A stretch of DNA of 64,000 nt. Source: Lucinisca nassula. Its lineage: Eukaryota > Mollusca > Bivalvia > Lucinida > Lucinidae. Both the position numbers and the translations under genes were made by a program. The stretch lies in assembly GCA_963580285.1 (NCBI GenBank), contig OY757020.1, forward strand, positions 101,249,497-101,313,496, read 5' to 3'. This document shows, one piece after another, positions 18,701 to 29,430 of the stretch. Each line of letters opens with the position of its first letter. Position 1 is the stretch's first letter. Under the pieces are notes generated by a model that did not search any database, had not been told where the DNA came from, and worked only from the letters and a program-made list of their open reading frames with translations.

Positions 18701-18713
18701 ATAAAGTGAATGA
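18701..18713 (+). repeat. 13-bp target-site duplication, right copy (copy C)
   Basis: ATAAAGTGAATGA, identical to 12875-12887; env continues in phase after it. Confidence 0.95.
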
Positions 18714-20658
18714 AATTACAACCACACGGGCTAGGTGGCTTGTAACGTTGGTGCAAGATTTAGGTCCCTTTAAATACTTCTTAGCAGGCATTGCTGCGGA
18801 CATAAATCGGGCCGCAAATGTAACTGACGTACTCATAGAACGCTATGGTCCTAGAGGGGATATTTTTCATGAAACTCTCACAAATTTACGGGAAGAGGTA
18901 GATTCTCTTGGCAGAACCTTGAACGGTATACTCCAGAGCTACACTAGTTATAAGTCAATAGGGTCGAGGACGCGTAGATCTTTGATTCCGGGGGTTGGAT
19001 CGGTGCTTTCGTTTCTTTTTGGCACTCTCTCAGAGAGCGACCTTGAGAACGTCAGGCGTGGCGTAAATGACCTGTCTAAAAACCAACAAACCATTATCCA
19101 TGTACTGGAAGAACAAATGTCTCTGCTCAATGTCTCTAGGGTACAAATTGCAGAAAATCGTGATGCTATAATGGATCTAGTAAAGTGTGTCAATCTTTTG
19201 GATAAAAGGCTGCGAAGCTTTGCTAATCTTCTCATGAAACGTTTTGAAGAAATAGAATTGTTCATGAACCTGCACATTCAAATGGACCTAATATTGAGTG
19301 GTATAAAAGATGCACTGCAACGTGCAATGCTATATTTGGAAAATTTGAGGGTAGAATTGAATATGCTGTCACTTAATCATCTTTCACCAAGTACAGTAAC
19401 TCCGCGACAGTTGCGGTCATTACTACTTCAAATCAAAATGAAATTACCGTCTTCACTTAAATTACCGGAGGATCCGGAGAAAAACATTTGGTACTTTTAC
19501 AAAGTTTTAACATGTTCTACGATTTTAGAAGGGGACAAAATTCTTGTTTTAATTAGTATACCACTTTTGGATTACCAGGGGGAATTTGAGGTATACCAGG
19601 TACACAGCATTGCTGTACCGCCTGGTCCTAATCTAAACAGTAGGAAAAGCTTTCCCAATATGGTAGCTAAATACAATGTTGAGTCGTCAGGATTCTTGAT
19701 CAATAAAGCGAGAAATCAATACGCCTTATTAAGTTCTGAAGAATTGCAAACTTGTAGCAATCCAGTTACAAAATATTGTAGTCCCAAAAATGCCGTTCTG
19801 CCTGTAAATTTGAATAAATTATGTATTCTGGCATTATTCTTTAAAGATAACAGAAAAGTTGATAAATATTGCGTAAGGATGGTGCAGCCCAATGCAGTAT
19901 TACCCTCTGCCCAATATATCTCTTCAGGTAACTGGGTAGTAAGTGCTCGCGAACTCTTAAAATTCTCAATTGTATGTTTAGCGTCAAATGGGCGTAGATC
20001 ACCTATGACGCAACAAACTCAAACAATGACTTCTTACGTAGATGTAATAAAACTTAAAAGTGGTTGTTACGCTGCAAATGATTACCTAAATCTGCCACCA
20101 TACTATGAATTTGAGGGGTATAGGGTGGATACAATGGACCCTTTGAGCGGATTGTTGAGAGTTCAAAATCAAACTAAATTTCGCATATGGGATTCATTTG
20201 AACAGGCATTGCCTAACTTCACGGGGTTAAACTTACCTAAGAATTTGGACGCCATTGACCCGATCCCTATGAAATACATGTTACAAAAATTAAGGGGGCT
20301 TAAAGGTGTCGAGGTATCGGACTCGTCCATACCTATCTGGGTCTACATTGTAATAAATCTATCAATATTGTTAGTACTCATAGCCCTTGTATGTTTCTGC
20401 TGTAAACATAAGAAAAACAAACACAATTGGACCCCTACATGTTCATGTTTGCGTTGCTTAGCCAAGCCTGGTAAAAATGAAGAGAGAGCAAACGACGGCG
20501 AACCTGAGTGCCGACAGTCTACAGGGGACAACGACGGTCAGGCAACGTATATGTTGCTCGAAGGTAGTGAAAACCTCGCCTGTGGACAGGAGAACCAACA
20601 AACATTGAAATCTATCCGATTTAGTCAGCTTCTGAATTCGTCGAATAGTTCATCCTAA
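18714..20658 (+). pseudogene. env: Gypsy env, main part (F-like fusion glycoprotein)
   Basis: Class I-type envelope glycoprotein resembling the insect gypsy / baculovirus F family. A furin-like Arg-Thr-Arg-Arg site at 18967-18978 is followed by a Gly/Leu/Phe-rich fusion-peptide segment (Pro-Gly-Val-Gly-Ser-Val-Leu-Ser-Phe-Leu-Phe-Gly). Next come heptad-like stretches, a Cys-containing ectodomain, a transmembrane segment at about 20329-20403 and an 84-residue tail with a Cys cluster and a Tyr-Met-Leu-Leu sorting-type motif. It is open to the stop at 20656-20658. Separation from its start and signal peptide by LINE copy C makes this copy non-functional. The family call rests on motifs, not on a search. 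Confidence 0.75.
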
Positions 20659-20890
20659 AGTGTTGTTGTCACGTAGAAAGAACATTAGCCACATGTTGTA
20701 CTGTTAGTTGGTGTGAAATAACTAATGACATTGTTTTGAACAGTAAGACATTATCACCAGTCCAACCATGACGGCAGATGCTTGTTTCCCATTTCGCATT
20801 GATAATTTCTACTTAATGGAATTTGCCACCAGAAAACTGTGAAACTAACATTAATATTCAGCCTTTTCGGAGACAGTAATTACTTTTGAT
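20659..20890 (+). other. Gypsy env-LTR spacer
   Basis: About 230 bases with no ORF or repeat that I recognise, ending at the polypurine tract. Confidence 0.5.
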
Positions 20891-20897
20891 AAAGGGG
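20891..20897 (+). promoter_or_regulatory. Polypurine tract
   Basis: AAAGGGG lies directly before TGTGACGG, the usual arrangement of plus-strand primer and LTR start in Ty3/gypsy elements. No comparable tract is found immediately before 22583, the first base that can be matched to the window start. Confidence 0.6.
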
Positions 20898-22957
20898 TGT
20901 GACGGAGATCCAAAAGTTCCGTATAATTAAACGTTTTGATGTGCTAAGTGGACTGAGCCATTCACGCCTAACATGGAAAAAGCCATCATCTGAATATTCT
21001 ATGAACATGTGTTATTCGGATATCCTCACATAAATGAGAACAGTTGGGGAGAACTTCATTCTGTTTCTAACTTTTGTCAAACCAAAATATACTCAGTAAA
21101 AACGACTTAAAAACAACTCAAAATATGGCGAAAAATTTCAAGGCAGCTTGTGAGCAAATAGTTACTGCTAGGGACATAGAAAGTTTAGCTCCGGGACAGA
21201 CGCCATGCAAGCAAATGTCCCCGGATGCTATAGTTGCAAAGGTTGTCTTCAGTGAAGAAATGTGCAACAGGGCGCACATCCACAGGAACAATGAACAGGA
21301 GACGGACTGCGCAAGTAGTCTTTGTAGTGGAAATTCGGACTACATTCGGAAATTCGCACTTTGTGGGAAGAGGATGAAACAAGCGACGATATAATATTGC
21401 CGCATATCATGACATTAGATATGGACAATACGACAGATGATGATGATCTGGATTATTTGGCGGGTATCGAACCCATTTCACCAGTAAATCAGTACAGCGA
21501 AGTCACCTCCACATTCAGGTGGCCAGTGGTTAGCCAGCCATCGGGAATGGGCCTTAGGCCAGGTGAGATAATGATACCGGCTGGCGCGGAGGACGGCAGT
21601 GATGATTTCTATAGGGACGGCGAGGCGGACGACGTCGGGATTGTTCAGGAGTACTACAGAGATAGTGTGGAACATTTTTATTCAAACTTGTGAAGTGCCG
21701 GGAATATAAACTCTCATGTAGGAGATATTCTCGAAGGACTTATGTAGAAAGACTTAGTTAGTAGTGAATTTACATGTTTAATGTTGGATGTTGTAATTTT
21801 GGTTGTATACAATTTTGGCCACAGGAGTGAATAGGTATTTAGGTAAGATTTATAAAATTTCAAGTTACATGTATATTGCAATGTAAGGTTTGTTGTGTAA
21901 TTAAATTGCAACAAATGAGAATGTTTAATATTGAATTGCAATGGTTAGTACATGCACTTCGAATTAATTACGGTATTTAGGGATAAAATTTCTTGAATAT
22001 GTATATGAACTGATTTTAAATGATCTGTTTAAGGCTATTATATACATAATATGTTAAGAAATGTGTATGGTTGTGTATGTACGTATGTGAGTCGTAAAGT
22101 TTTAGCTAATGTTCTTTGAAATAATCCAAGATCATTGCTTGGCAAGGGGACGCTTGTAGCGTAATGCTTAGTAGGCCGTAAGATTTTCTAAAAACTGAGA
22201 ATTTTACGTTCTTAGTTTGGTAGAGAGAGTGTTTTGACACCTCATTATTGATTTGGTCTTTAGTGAAACTTGATAATGGAAAATCTGCGGGGTAGTTGTT
22301 AAATTGTCATTGATTAAGTATTTAGCTTCACGCCCCTCTTTTTCCAATAATGGACTTGTCACCACTCTATGAATTATAAACGTGTACTGTCACCACCACA
22401 TGCTTGACAAATGTATTTATCACCTTGTTAAGGGTTTCCAGGTGCTAATGTCTTTTATTAATGTATAGGGGTGTTTAAATATTCCAGTTAGTAAAAGATT
22501 TTCACACTATTTATGAGTTCATTCACTTTACAGATATGTTAATATGGTAAAATGATCTTCGGGCTTTTCTTACTAATGGGTTTTAACACGTGCGAATGGG
22601 TATGACTAAGTATGCAGGTGTGAGAGTACTATATAAGGAGCGAGTGCGAGGGAGCAGGGGAGTTGGATTTCAGATTGATACCAGACTCTGAAATGGTTAC
22701 ACGTGTATTTACAAGATCTGGTTTTTACAACCTTGGACATGGATTCGGCTTTAAGATGATATCTCAGAAACATTAGAACTTCTAGTCAGTATTATATAGA
22801 CACTGGTAGGATGTGATTTGGTATGAGAGAGACTCCTGTGGCGTATTACAGTATGTTGTCAATAAACTAAATATTGTATCAGAATGTCTTTATTCGTTCC
22901 TACCAACCCAGAAAACACAACGCGAAGGATAGACTAAGAAACAGTAATTACGTAACA
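20898..22957 (+). mobile_element. Gypsy 3' LTR, about 2.06 kb
   Basis: Bases 22583-22957 match 1-375. The LTR most likely starts at 20898: a polypurine tract lies just before it, and the ends TGTGAC and GTAACA form a five-of-six inverted terminal repeat with TG/CA ends. The start cannot be proven because the other LTR is cut by the window. The flank after 22957 is repeat R1 (GTTTCTTGC...), and the uninterrupted R1 at about 45100 shows the site that was hit (CAGTGGTTTCTTG). Confidence 0.65.
21125..21693 (+). pseudogene. Acidic ORF(s) inside the presumed U3
   Basis: Two overlapping frames are open: 21125-21394 (basic/mixed, starting Met-Ala-Lys-Asn-Phe) and 21361-21693 (rich in Asp and Glu, including a run of four Asp, ending Phe-Tyr-Ser-Asn-Leu). 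They could be one gene of about 190 codons with a one-base change near 21361-21394, or two chance frames. I recognise no domain. If the LTR really starts at 20898 this would be a coding region in an LTR, which is uncommon; otherwise it would be an accessory gene after env. Confidence 0.35.
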
Positions 22958-23428
22958 GTTTCTTGCTGTCGAGTCCTCACCGTTGTCTCACCTCTGTTGT
23001 TCTTTGATTTTTGTGTTCACGGAGATGTTGCACTGATGAGTTAGGAGGCCTTCATGCGGACTGAACAAATTATTTGTCTAAATCGCGACGGAAGTAAGGG
23101 CGAGGATTGTGGCCACGTAAAATCGATTTAAGCCCCCCCCCCCCCCCCCAGTGGAAATCTTCCACTGACCGTTCCAAGGCGGCTCTTCTGTGGCGATTTA
23201 TTTATGTTGTTGTTTGTTGCTTGCTGTGTGTGTCGCTTGTGTCTTTTGGTTTTGGATGGCCATATGGCGATTTTGTGGGAAAGTAACTGTCCTTATGGCC
23301 TTCCTTTGTTTGGTTTTCCATTATGGTCTGGTCGTTTAATGTTTGTATTTCTTTCCCTTTGGTGTCTTTTATGGGTGGAGTAAGTTAATTGTATCAATTC
23401 CTGATCTTTGTTTTACTTCTACTTCCCA
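22958..23428 (+). repeat. Repeat R1, copy a (interrupted by gypsy)
   Basis: Part of an unclassified interspersed repeat of about 0.7 kb, best seen at 44865-45575. It begins at the gypsy insertion point and ends in TTTTACTTCTACTT. It contains a C14 run at 23133-23148. No ORF of note. Confidence 0.75.
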
Positions 23429-23690
23429 AGTGTTTGACTTAAAAACTCATTATGTGTCTCATAGACACATTTCCTAGAAATGAAAAGATAGTTTGTGACC
23501 ATCAGTATCATTGATACCTTACAATTATTATCAAACATGGTGTGCTTTGAAAAGAAATACTTTCATTAGCACAACATATTTTAAGGCATTATAAGACGTT
23601 GCATCAAACATCTCTCTCACATTTATAAGCTGTTTGTCCGTTTTCACCTCTTCAACTCCATTTCATGTCTTTTAAACCAGAATCTCTCTA
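23429..23690. other. Stretch with no recognised feature
   Basis: AT-rich sequence between R1 and the Penelope-like fragment. It may belong to the same Penelope-like element, but no motif supports this. Confidence 0.4.
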
Positions 23691-23694
23691 AAGT

Positions 23695-24050
23695 TTCAAG
23701 AAAAGCTTAATGATTTAATTGAATGGGCTTTTCACAGAGAAGATGCTCTCTATCTTGCATGTAATGTCAGAAATGCATTTTTGCACTTCTAAAGAGCATG
23801 AGAATTATACACTTTGGTCATGTCAGAAAGTGTGTGATGCCCTCACCTTTCTACTTGACAATATTTATATTAGATTCGGTACTAAGTTATTTAGACAAAT
23901 TGTGGGTATTCCGATGGGTACGAATTGCGCACCTCTTGTGGCTGATCTGTTCTTGTATTGTTATGAAAGAGACTTCATGTGGTCGCTTTCAATTGGTAAC
24001 AAATCTTAAATTATTGACGCTTTTAGTTCTACTTCTAGATATTTAGATGA
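23695..24050 (+). pseudogene. Penelope-like element RT fragment
   Basis: Two frames together give a Penelope-like RT: an upstream piece with Leu-Asn-Asp-Leu-Ile-Glu-Trp-Ala-Phe, and 23719-24009 with Gly-Ile-Pro-Met-Gly-Thr-Asn-Cys-Ala-Pro-Leu followed by Ala-Asp-Leu-Phe-Leu-Tyr. These are hallmark segments of that RT group. It then continues in another phase to Ser-Arg-Tyr-Leu-Asp, where it is cut, within the catalytic motif, by a LINE 5' UTR fragment. Frameshifts and truncation make it dead. Confidence 0.7.
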
Positions 24051-24291
24051 GGCGTGTTGGGCACCTGAAGCACCGCTACCTCAGGTAAACCTCAACCTCC
24101 AGGATCCCTTCTTCCGGCTTACAGGACGCCACCCACGGCAAACGGGTGGTACTTCCACCTACGGCAAACAGGTGGTACTTCCTTTAGCTCTTCCCAGTGG
24201 GCACAGACCACAGCGGCAATGTGCCCAGTGGGAATTGAGCCCCCCCCCCAGGGCCACGGCAAGGCAGGAAGTCTAATACCCCAGGGACACA
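24051..24291 (-). mobile_element. Orphan I-like LINE 5' UTR fragment
   Basis: Matches the first ~240 bases of the LINE (compare 11955-12156), including the CCCAGTGGG region and the AGTCTAATACC end. It contains a small tandem duplication (ACGGCAAAC[G/A]GGTGGTACTTCC twice). LINE fragments normally keep the 3' end; this one keeps only the 5' end, so it came from rearrangement or an unusual insertion. Confidence 0.75.
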
Positions 24292-24297
24292 AGTCAG

Positions 24298-24513
24298 AGG
24301 CACAGGACGATAATTACGGGCAAGAGCCCTACCTCCTTTTTCAAGAGGGGACAGTTGTTTGCTAGAGCCATTCATTGGGGGATTTCACCCGTATCAAGAG
24401 ACTGTTGAAACAAGTCTGCAAAAACTGGACCCAAAAACTTGACCCAACTCATTTGCTAGTTCCTTCAGGACTATTGGTTGAAACTCATCAGGTCCTAAGG
24501 CCTTATTGGGGTT
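24298..24513 (-). pseudogene. LINE reverse transcriptase relic of another family
   Basis: Read on the minus strand it gives Pro-Asn-Lys-Ala-Leu-Gly-Pro-Asp-Glu, a Leu-Lys-Glu-Leu-Ala-Asn segment and Ala-Arg-Asn-Tyr-Arg-Pro-Val-Pro-Leu-Thr-Cys-Val, the RT motifs 1-2a of jockey/CR1-type LINEs. Frameshifts separate the pieces. It stops where the orphan 5' UTR begins. Confidence 0.6.
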
Positions 24514-24921
24514 TAAAGTAGAAGTAAAACAAAGATTATGACGGGCCTCCGTGGCCTAGTGGATAAGAGCGCTGACTCTTAGTCATTAGGTCTCTCACCG
24601 CCGTAGGTTCGAGCCTCGCTCGGGCCACGTGTGAGACGCCAAGTTCTGCAACGGAAGTTCAGGTGGTTTTTCTCCGGGTACTCCGGTTTTCGCCCACCTC
24701 TGATTAACGATCGGCTCGATATGAGTGAAATAATCTTGAAAGGGCCGTAAAACCCAAACCAAAAAAAAAAAAAAAAAACAAAGATTAGGAATCGATACAA
24801 TTAACTAAGCGACCAGACCATAATGGAAACCTAAACAAAGGAAGGCCATAAGGACATTTACTTTCCCACAAAATTGCCATTTGGCCATCCAAAATAAAAA
24901 GACACAAGTGATACACACAGT
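24514..24921 (-). repeat. Repeat R1, copy b (split by SINE)
   Basis: Minus-strand R1 end piece starting AAAGTAGAAGTAAAAC, interrupted at 24539-24778 by the SINE. It then continues AAAGATTAGGAATCGATAC and on through the GGCCATAAGGAC region. Confidence 0.7.
24539..24778 (+). mobile_element. tRNA-derived SINE with Meta-type core
   Basis: The head has RNA polymerase III boxes: A box TGGCCTAGTGG (about 24551) and B box GGTTCGAGCCT (about 24606). The body TTCTCCGGGTACTCCGGTTTTCGCCCAC matches the conserved core of the Meta-SINE superfamily as I remember it (written here as spans: TTCTCCGGGTACTCCGG, then TTTTCGCCCAC). It ends AAACCCAAACC plus an A18 tail. AAAGATTA at 24531-24538 and 24781-24788 is the likely target duplication, inside R1. 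Confidence 0.8.
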
Positions 24922-25545
24922 AAAGTAGAAGTAAAACAAAGATCGGGAATTGATACAATTAACTTACTCCACCCATAAAAGACACCAAAGGGTTTGTAAT
25001 ACTCATTTTGGATAATAAGGTTGCTCATTTTGGTTAATAAGGTTAATAAGTAACAAACGCCAACATAAATAAATCGCCACAGAAGAACCGCCTTGAAACG
25101 GTCAGTGGAAAGATTTCCACTGTGGGGCTTAAATCGATTTTACGTGGCCACAATCCTTGCCCTTACTTCCGTCGCGATTTAGACAAATAATTTGTTCAGT
25201 CCGCATGAAGGCCTCCTAACTCATCAGTGCAATATCTCCGTGAACACAAATAATCAAAGAACCACAGAGGTGAGACAACGGTGAGGACTCGACAGCAAGA
25301 AACCACTGAAATGCTGGAGCAAAAGAAAACAAACAGTTAGACTCCGATGGGCCCGACCAGACACAGAGCATCAGGCACCAACCAACATTACCAAGAATTA
25401 GATATCTCAAATTCTCAATAAGCCTTTACGTTGGAACCGTCATAGAATCTGAGGCCTGACCCACCGGCGTGCAATTAAAGAGGGAAGCAAAGTTGCCAAC
25501 CGTGATTGGGTTAACTACCATACATGCAGTCTGTCATATAATATC
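24922..25545 (-). repeat. Repeat R1, copy c (nearly full length)
   Basis: Minus-strand R1, from AAAGTAGAAGTAAAAC to the CATGCAGTCTGTC end, collinear with 44865-45575 in reverse except for a short scrambled stretch near 24990-25060. Confidence 0.75.
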
Positions 25546-25718
25546 CATGTTGTCCCCAATCTTTTTATATCGATGATGATGATGATTTCGTGTTTAACGA
25601 CGCGTCAACCCTCTTTGTGGGTCATAAGCGTCAAACGGTTAATGGTTAACGGCAATTAGAATTATGAGGATATTAAGAATAAAAAAGTTAGTTTGATATG
25701 TATAAAAATCTTAAACAG

Positions 25719-28700
25719 TTAAATATTATGAAAAAGTCCAATTTCTTTTAAGAATAAAATAATATTTTCAAAAGGTACATCTTGAAACAATTGTTGCAAA
25801 GTGTCAGCTTTGAAGTATAAGTTACGGGACTGTGAAAAGTCTACACATTCAATTAAAATGTTTCACAGTGAATGGCTGATCACAGCCTACACAGGAAGGC
25901 TGTTCATCACCATTTAAATTAAAAGAATGAGTAACTCTAGTATGGCCAATGCGCAGTCGTGTTAATACTACATCCTCTTTCCTGGAAAACTGTGGAGGAG
26001 AGCATTTAGTTCCAACGACAGGTTTAATGGCATGGAGTTTGTTATTTATTGCACGGTCCCATTCGCCTTGCCATTCCGACAAGATGTATCTATTGATAAA
26101 TGGTTTAAAATTATTAAATGGAATTTTAAAAACAGACGGATCAAAATTGAGCGATTCCTTTGCTTTCTTGTCAGCAGACTCATTGCCGACAATACCAATA
26201 TGGCTCGGAAGCCAACAAAACAAGATTTGGTGCGTTTTAGAAATTTCATGATGTTTTTCGATCAGTTTTTGTATTTGAGGATTTTTAGATAATGAATGGT
26301 CTAAAGCCTTAAGCACAGAAAGTGAATCAGAAAATATAATTGTTTTTTGAAATGATGAAGAACTGATAAAATCTAAAGCTAGGTCTATTGCTTTGGCTTC
26401 AGCTGTAACAATAGATGAACCATCTGGAAGGCGCAAGGTTTGGTGCGTATCTTGAGAAACATACGCACAACCAACTTTTTCTCCTTCTTTTGGAACCATC
26501 AGTATAGACTTGCTGGTAATCATCATAACGTGACTGCAATACCTGAAAGTTTTGTTTGAGTAGCATTGGATTTGATTCGGATTTTTTACCATCATGTAAG
26601 TCAAACAGAATAGAAGGTTTTTTAATACACCAAGATGGAACTTCCGCCGTTTCATGTTTTTGAATATTTTTAAGGTCGATACCTGAATTTTCTAGCAGTG
26701 GTAAAATACGCAATCCAAAAGGTTTGATTGCTGTGGGTTTAGTTTCATACTTATCCACAAATTGAGGTGGAAATGAAATTTTGAATGCCGGGTTAGATGG
26801 ATTAGCAGCAAGTCTAATAGCATACTGAAGAGAAAGTTTCTCTCTGCGCGAAGTTAAAGATGGTTCACCTGCTTCTACATAAAGGCTTAATACGGAATAG
26901 GTACGAAAGGCTCCCATAGCCAGACGAAGGCCTTGGTGATGGATAGTATCCAATGATTTTAAATAGGACTTTCTGGCAGAACCATAAACAACAGACCAAT
27001 AATCTAATTTAGATCTTATTAAAGACCGGTAAAGATGTAATAAAGTATACCGATCTGCTCCCCAACTTGTATGGGCTAAAACTTTCAAAAGATTCGAAGC
27101 TTTTAAGCATTTCGCTTTAAGATATTTAATATGGGGAATAAAAGATAACTTTTGATCAAATATGACCCCAAGAAATTTGGCTTCTTCAACAACAGGAATT
27201 TGTGATCCGTATAAAAACAAGGAAGGATGTTCGTGTTTCTTCTGTAGCTTACAAAAATGAACACACTGCGTTTTCGACTTGGAGAACTTGAAACCAATTT
27301 TATCAGTCCATTCTTCTATTCGTTTTAAATTTTGTTGCAACTTTCGTTCAATTGTTTTCATATTTTTTGAACGGTAACATATACAGAAATCGTCAACGTA
27401 CAAGGAACAATCAGTTGTGTCGTCCAAACATTGTACAATATTGTTTATTTTGATGTTAAAAAGCGTAGTTGAAAGAATACTACCCTGTGGGACACCCTGC
27501 TCCTGATCATAGAAATCTGACACGGTAGACCCCACACGCACCTGAAACATGCGCTCCCCTAAAAAGCTTTCAATAAAACTGGGAAGTTTTCCTCTTAAGC
27601 CAATGTTATGGAGATCTTTCAATATACCATAACGCCATGTTGTATCATATGCTTTCTCCAAGTCGAAAAAGACAGCTACTACGTGTTCTTTGTTAATAAA
27701 AGCATCTCGTACAAATGTTTCTAGTCTTACTAAATTGTCATTGGTACTACGTTCCGAACGAAAACCCGATTGATATTCTGAAATGAGGTTGTTGAACTCT
27801 AAGTAACAGACTAATCTCTTATCATTCTCTCCAATGTTTTACACAAACAACTTGTCAAAAGCTATCGGACGATAATTTGTAGGCTCTGCATGATCTTACC
27901 CTGGTTTCGGAATTGGTACAACTGTAGCTACACGCCAGCTCTCAGGACAGACCCCCGTTTCCCAAATATTATTAAAGATATCTAAAAGTGTTGTAAGAGA
28001 ACTTTTTGGCAGATGCTTAAGCATCTGATAATGAATTTCATCGGGGCCGGTTGCCGTATCATGTGATTTTTCAATGGCTTCAACTAGTTCGGATTAGTTA
28101 AAAGGTGTGTTGTATTCTTCGGGATTAAGGGATTTGAAGTTAAGTTTTCTTTTCTCCTGGTCCTTTTTGAAATTTCTAAGTGTCAGAATAATTACGCGAT
28201 GGTGAATTTCTCAAGAATGTGCTCCCAAGAGTATCTGAAATATCTTTTTTTGTTGAAGCTATTGGGTCAAATTCAGTATTTAAATGTGTAAAATTAGAGG
28301 ACTTTGTTTTTCCTGAAATTTTTCGTACCATATCCCAAACCTTTTTAATGGGGGTTTTGTAGTTCAATTTGGAGACATATTCTCTCCATGACTTTCGTTT
28401 TGAAGCTCGGGTTGTTCGCCGAACTTTAGCTCTAAAAACTTTCACGTCGTTTAGCTTTTCTGAAATGGGACATTTGCAGAACTTATTTAGAGCCTGTTTA
28501 CGCTTTTTAATAGCTTCTTTACAGTCATTATTATACCAAGGCTTGCTTTTCTTAGTATTTGTGGAGGTCTTTGGAATGCATTGCTCTGATATATTAATAA
28601 GTGTATCTGTGAAATCAGAAACAATGTCAGATGATTCATTTAAGTGATCAACTGATAACTCTTCTTCACATAAATTATGGAATAATTCCCAGTCGGCTTT

Positions 28701-29398
28701 ATTCATTTTCCTTTTCTGGTTACATTCTTCATCTGGTTCGTTTACGCTCTCTATTATAACAGGGAAGTGATCCTTCCGCACTGATCATCATGAACAGACC
28801 AGTCATAGTCCAAGAAGAGAGATGGGTGACACAAAGAGAGATCTAAAGAAGACAAATGACCTGTCGCAGGGTGAAGGTAAGTATAAGATTTATCATTCAT
28901 CAAGCAAAGATCGTTCTTTGCAATAAAATCTTCGACAAGTGCTCCTCTGTTATTGACATTTTTACAGCCCCATTGAATATTGTGACCACTGAAGTCGCCA
29001 ACTAAAAGATATGGCGATGGAAGTTGACTCAGCAATGAGTCAAGATGTTCGGGCTTTAAAGAAAATGAAGGTGGGATATATAGAGAGCAAATTGTAGTTT
29101 CTTTATCCAGAGAAACCGATACTGCTACAGCTTGTAGGTCTGTTTTTAATTTGATCTCTCTTTGTGGTAAACATGATTTAACAAAAATTGAGCTGCCACC
29201 AGATGGTTTGTTACCATCAGAATAGATATAGTTGTATGTATTGAAACCCCTGACATCTATGTTGTCATCAGTTTTTAAAAAAATTTCTTGCAAACAAAAC
29301 ACCGATGGGGTTAGTAGCGAAATAAGTAATAAGAGTTCATTATAATTCGATTTAAGACCTCGACAATTCCATTGTATTATTTTGTGTTTTAAATCCAT
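25719..29398 (-). pseudogene. LINE copy D ORF2, multiply broken
   Basis: The order is that of the family ORF2. The endonuclease part is 29398-28754; a deletion at the Ser-Asp-His motif (GTGATCCTTCC at about 28768) shifts the frame. The linker is 28781-28176. The early RT (28175-27662) has an in-frame stop in the Leu-Ser-Glu-Leu region and other lesions. RT and linker resume at 27661-26399, and RNase H at 26655-25849 after an extra base near 26490. Tyr-Val-Asp-Asp and the RNase H residues can still be read. It cannot make a protein. Confidence 0.88.
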
Positions 29399-29430
29399 TT
29401 TAAGGAGAGATATTTAAAGACTAGAAACTA

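Noticed and set aside
23028..23080. Hammerhead core in R1 (CTGATGAG)
   Set aside because: No GAAA at the proper distance and no stem I partner. Chance match; also in other R1 copies near 25215 and 45178.
24541..24625. A tRNA gene
   Set aside because: The A and B boxes are good, but the sequence continues into a SINE core and A tail, and a canonical acceptor stem with CCA-adjacent end is not evident. SINE head preferred.
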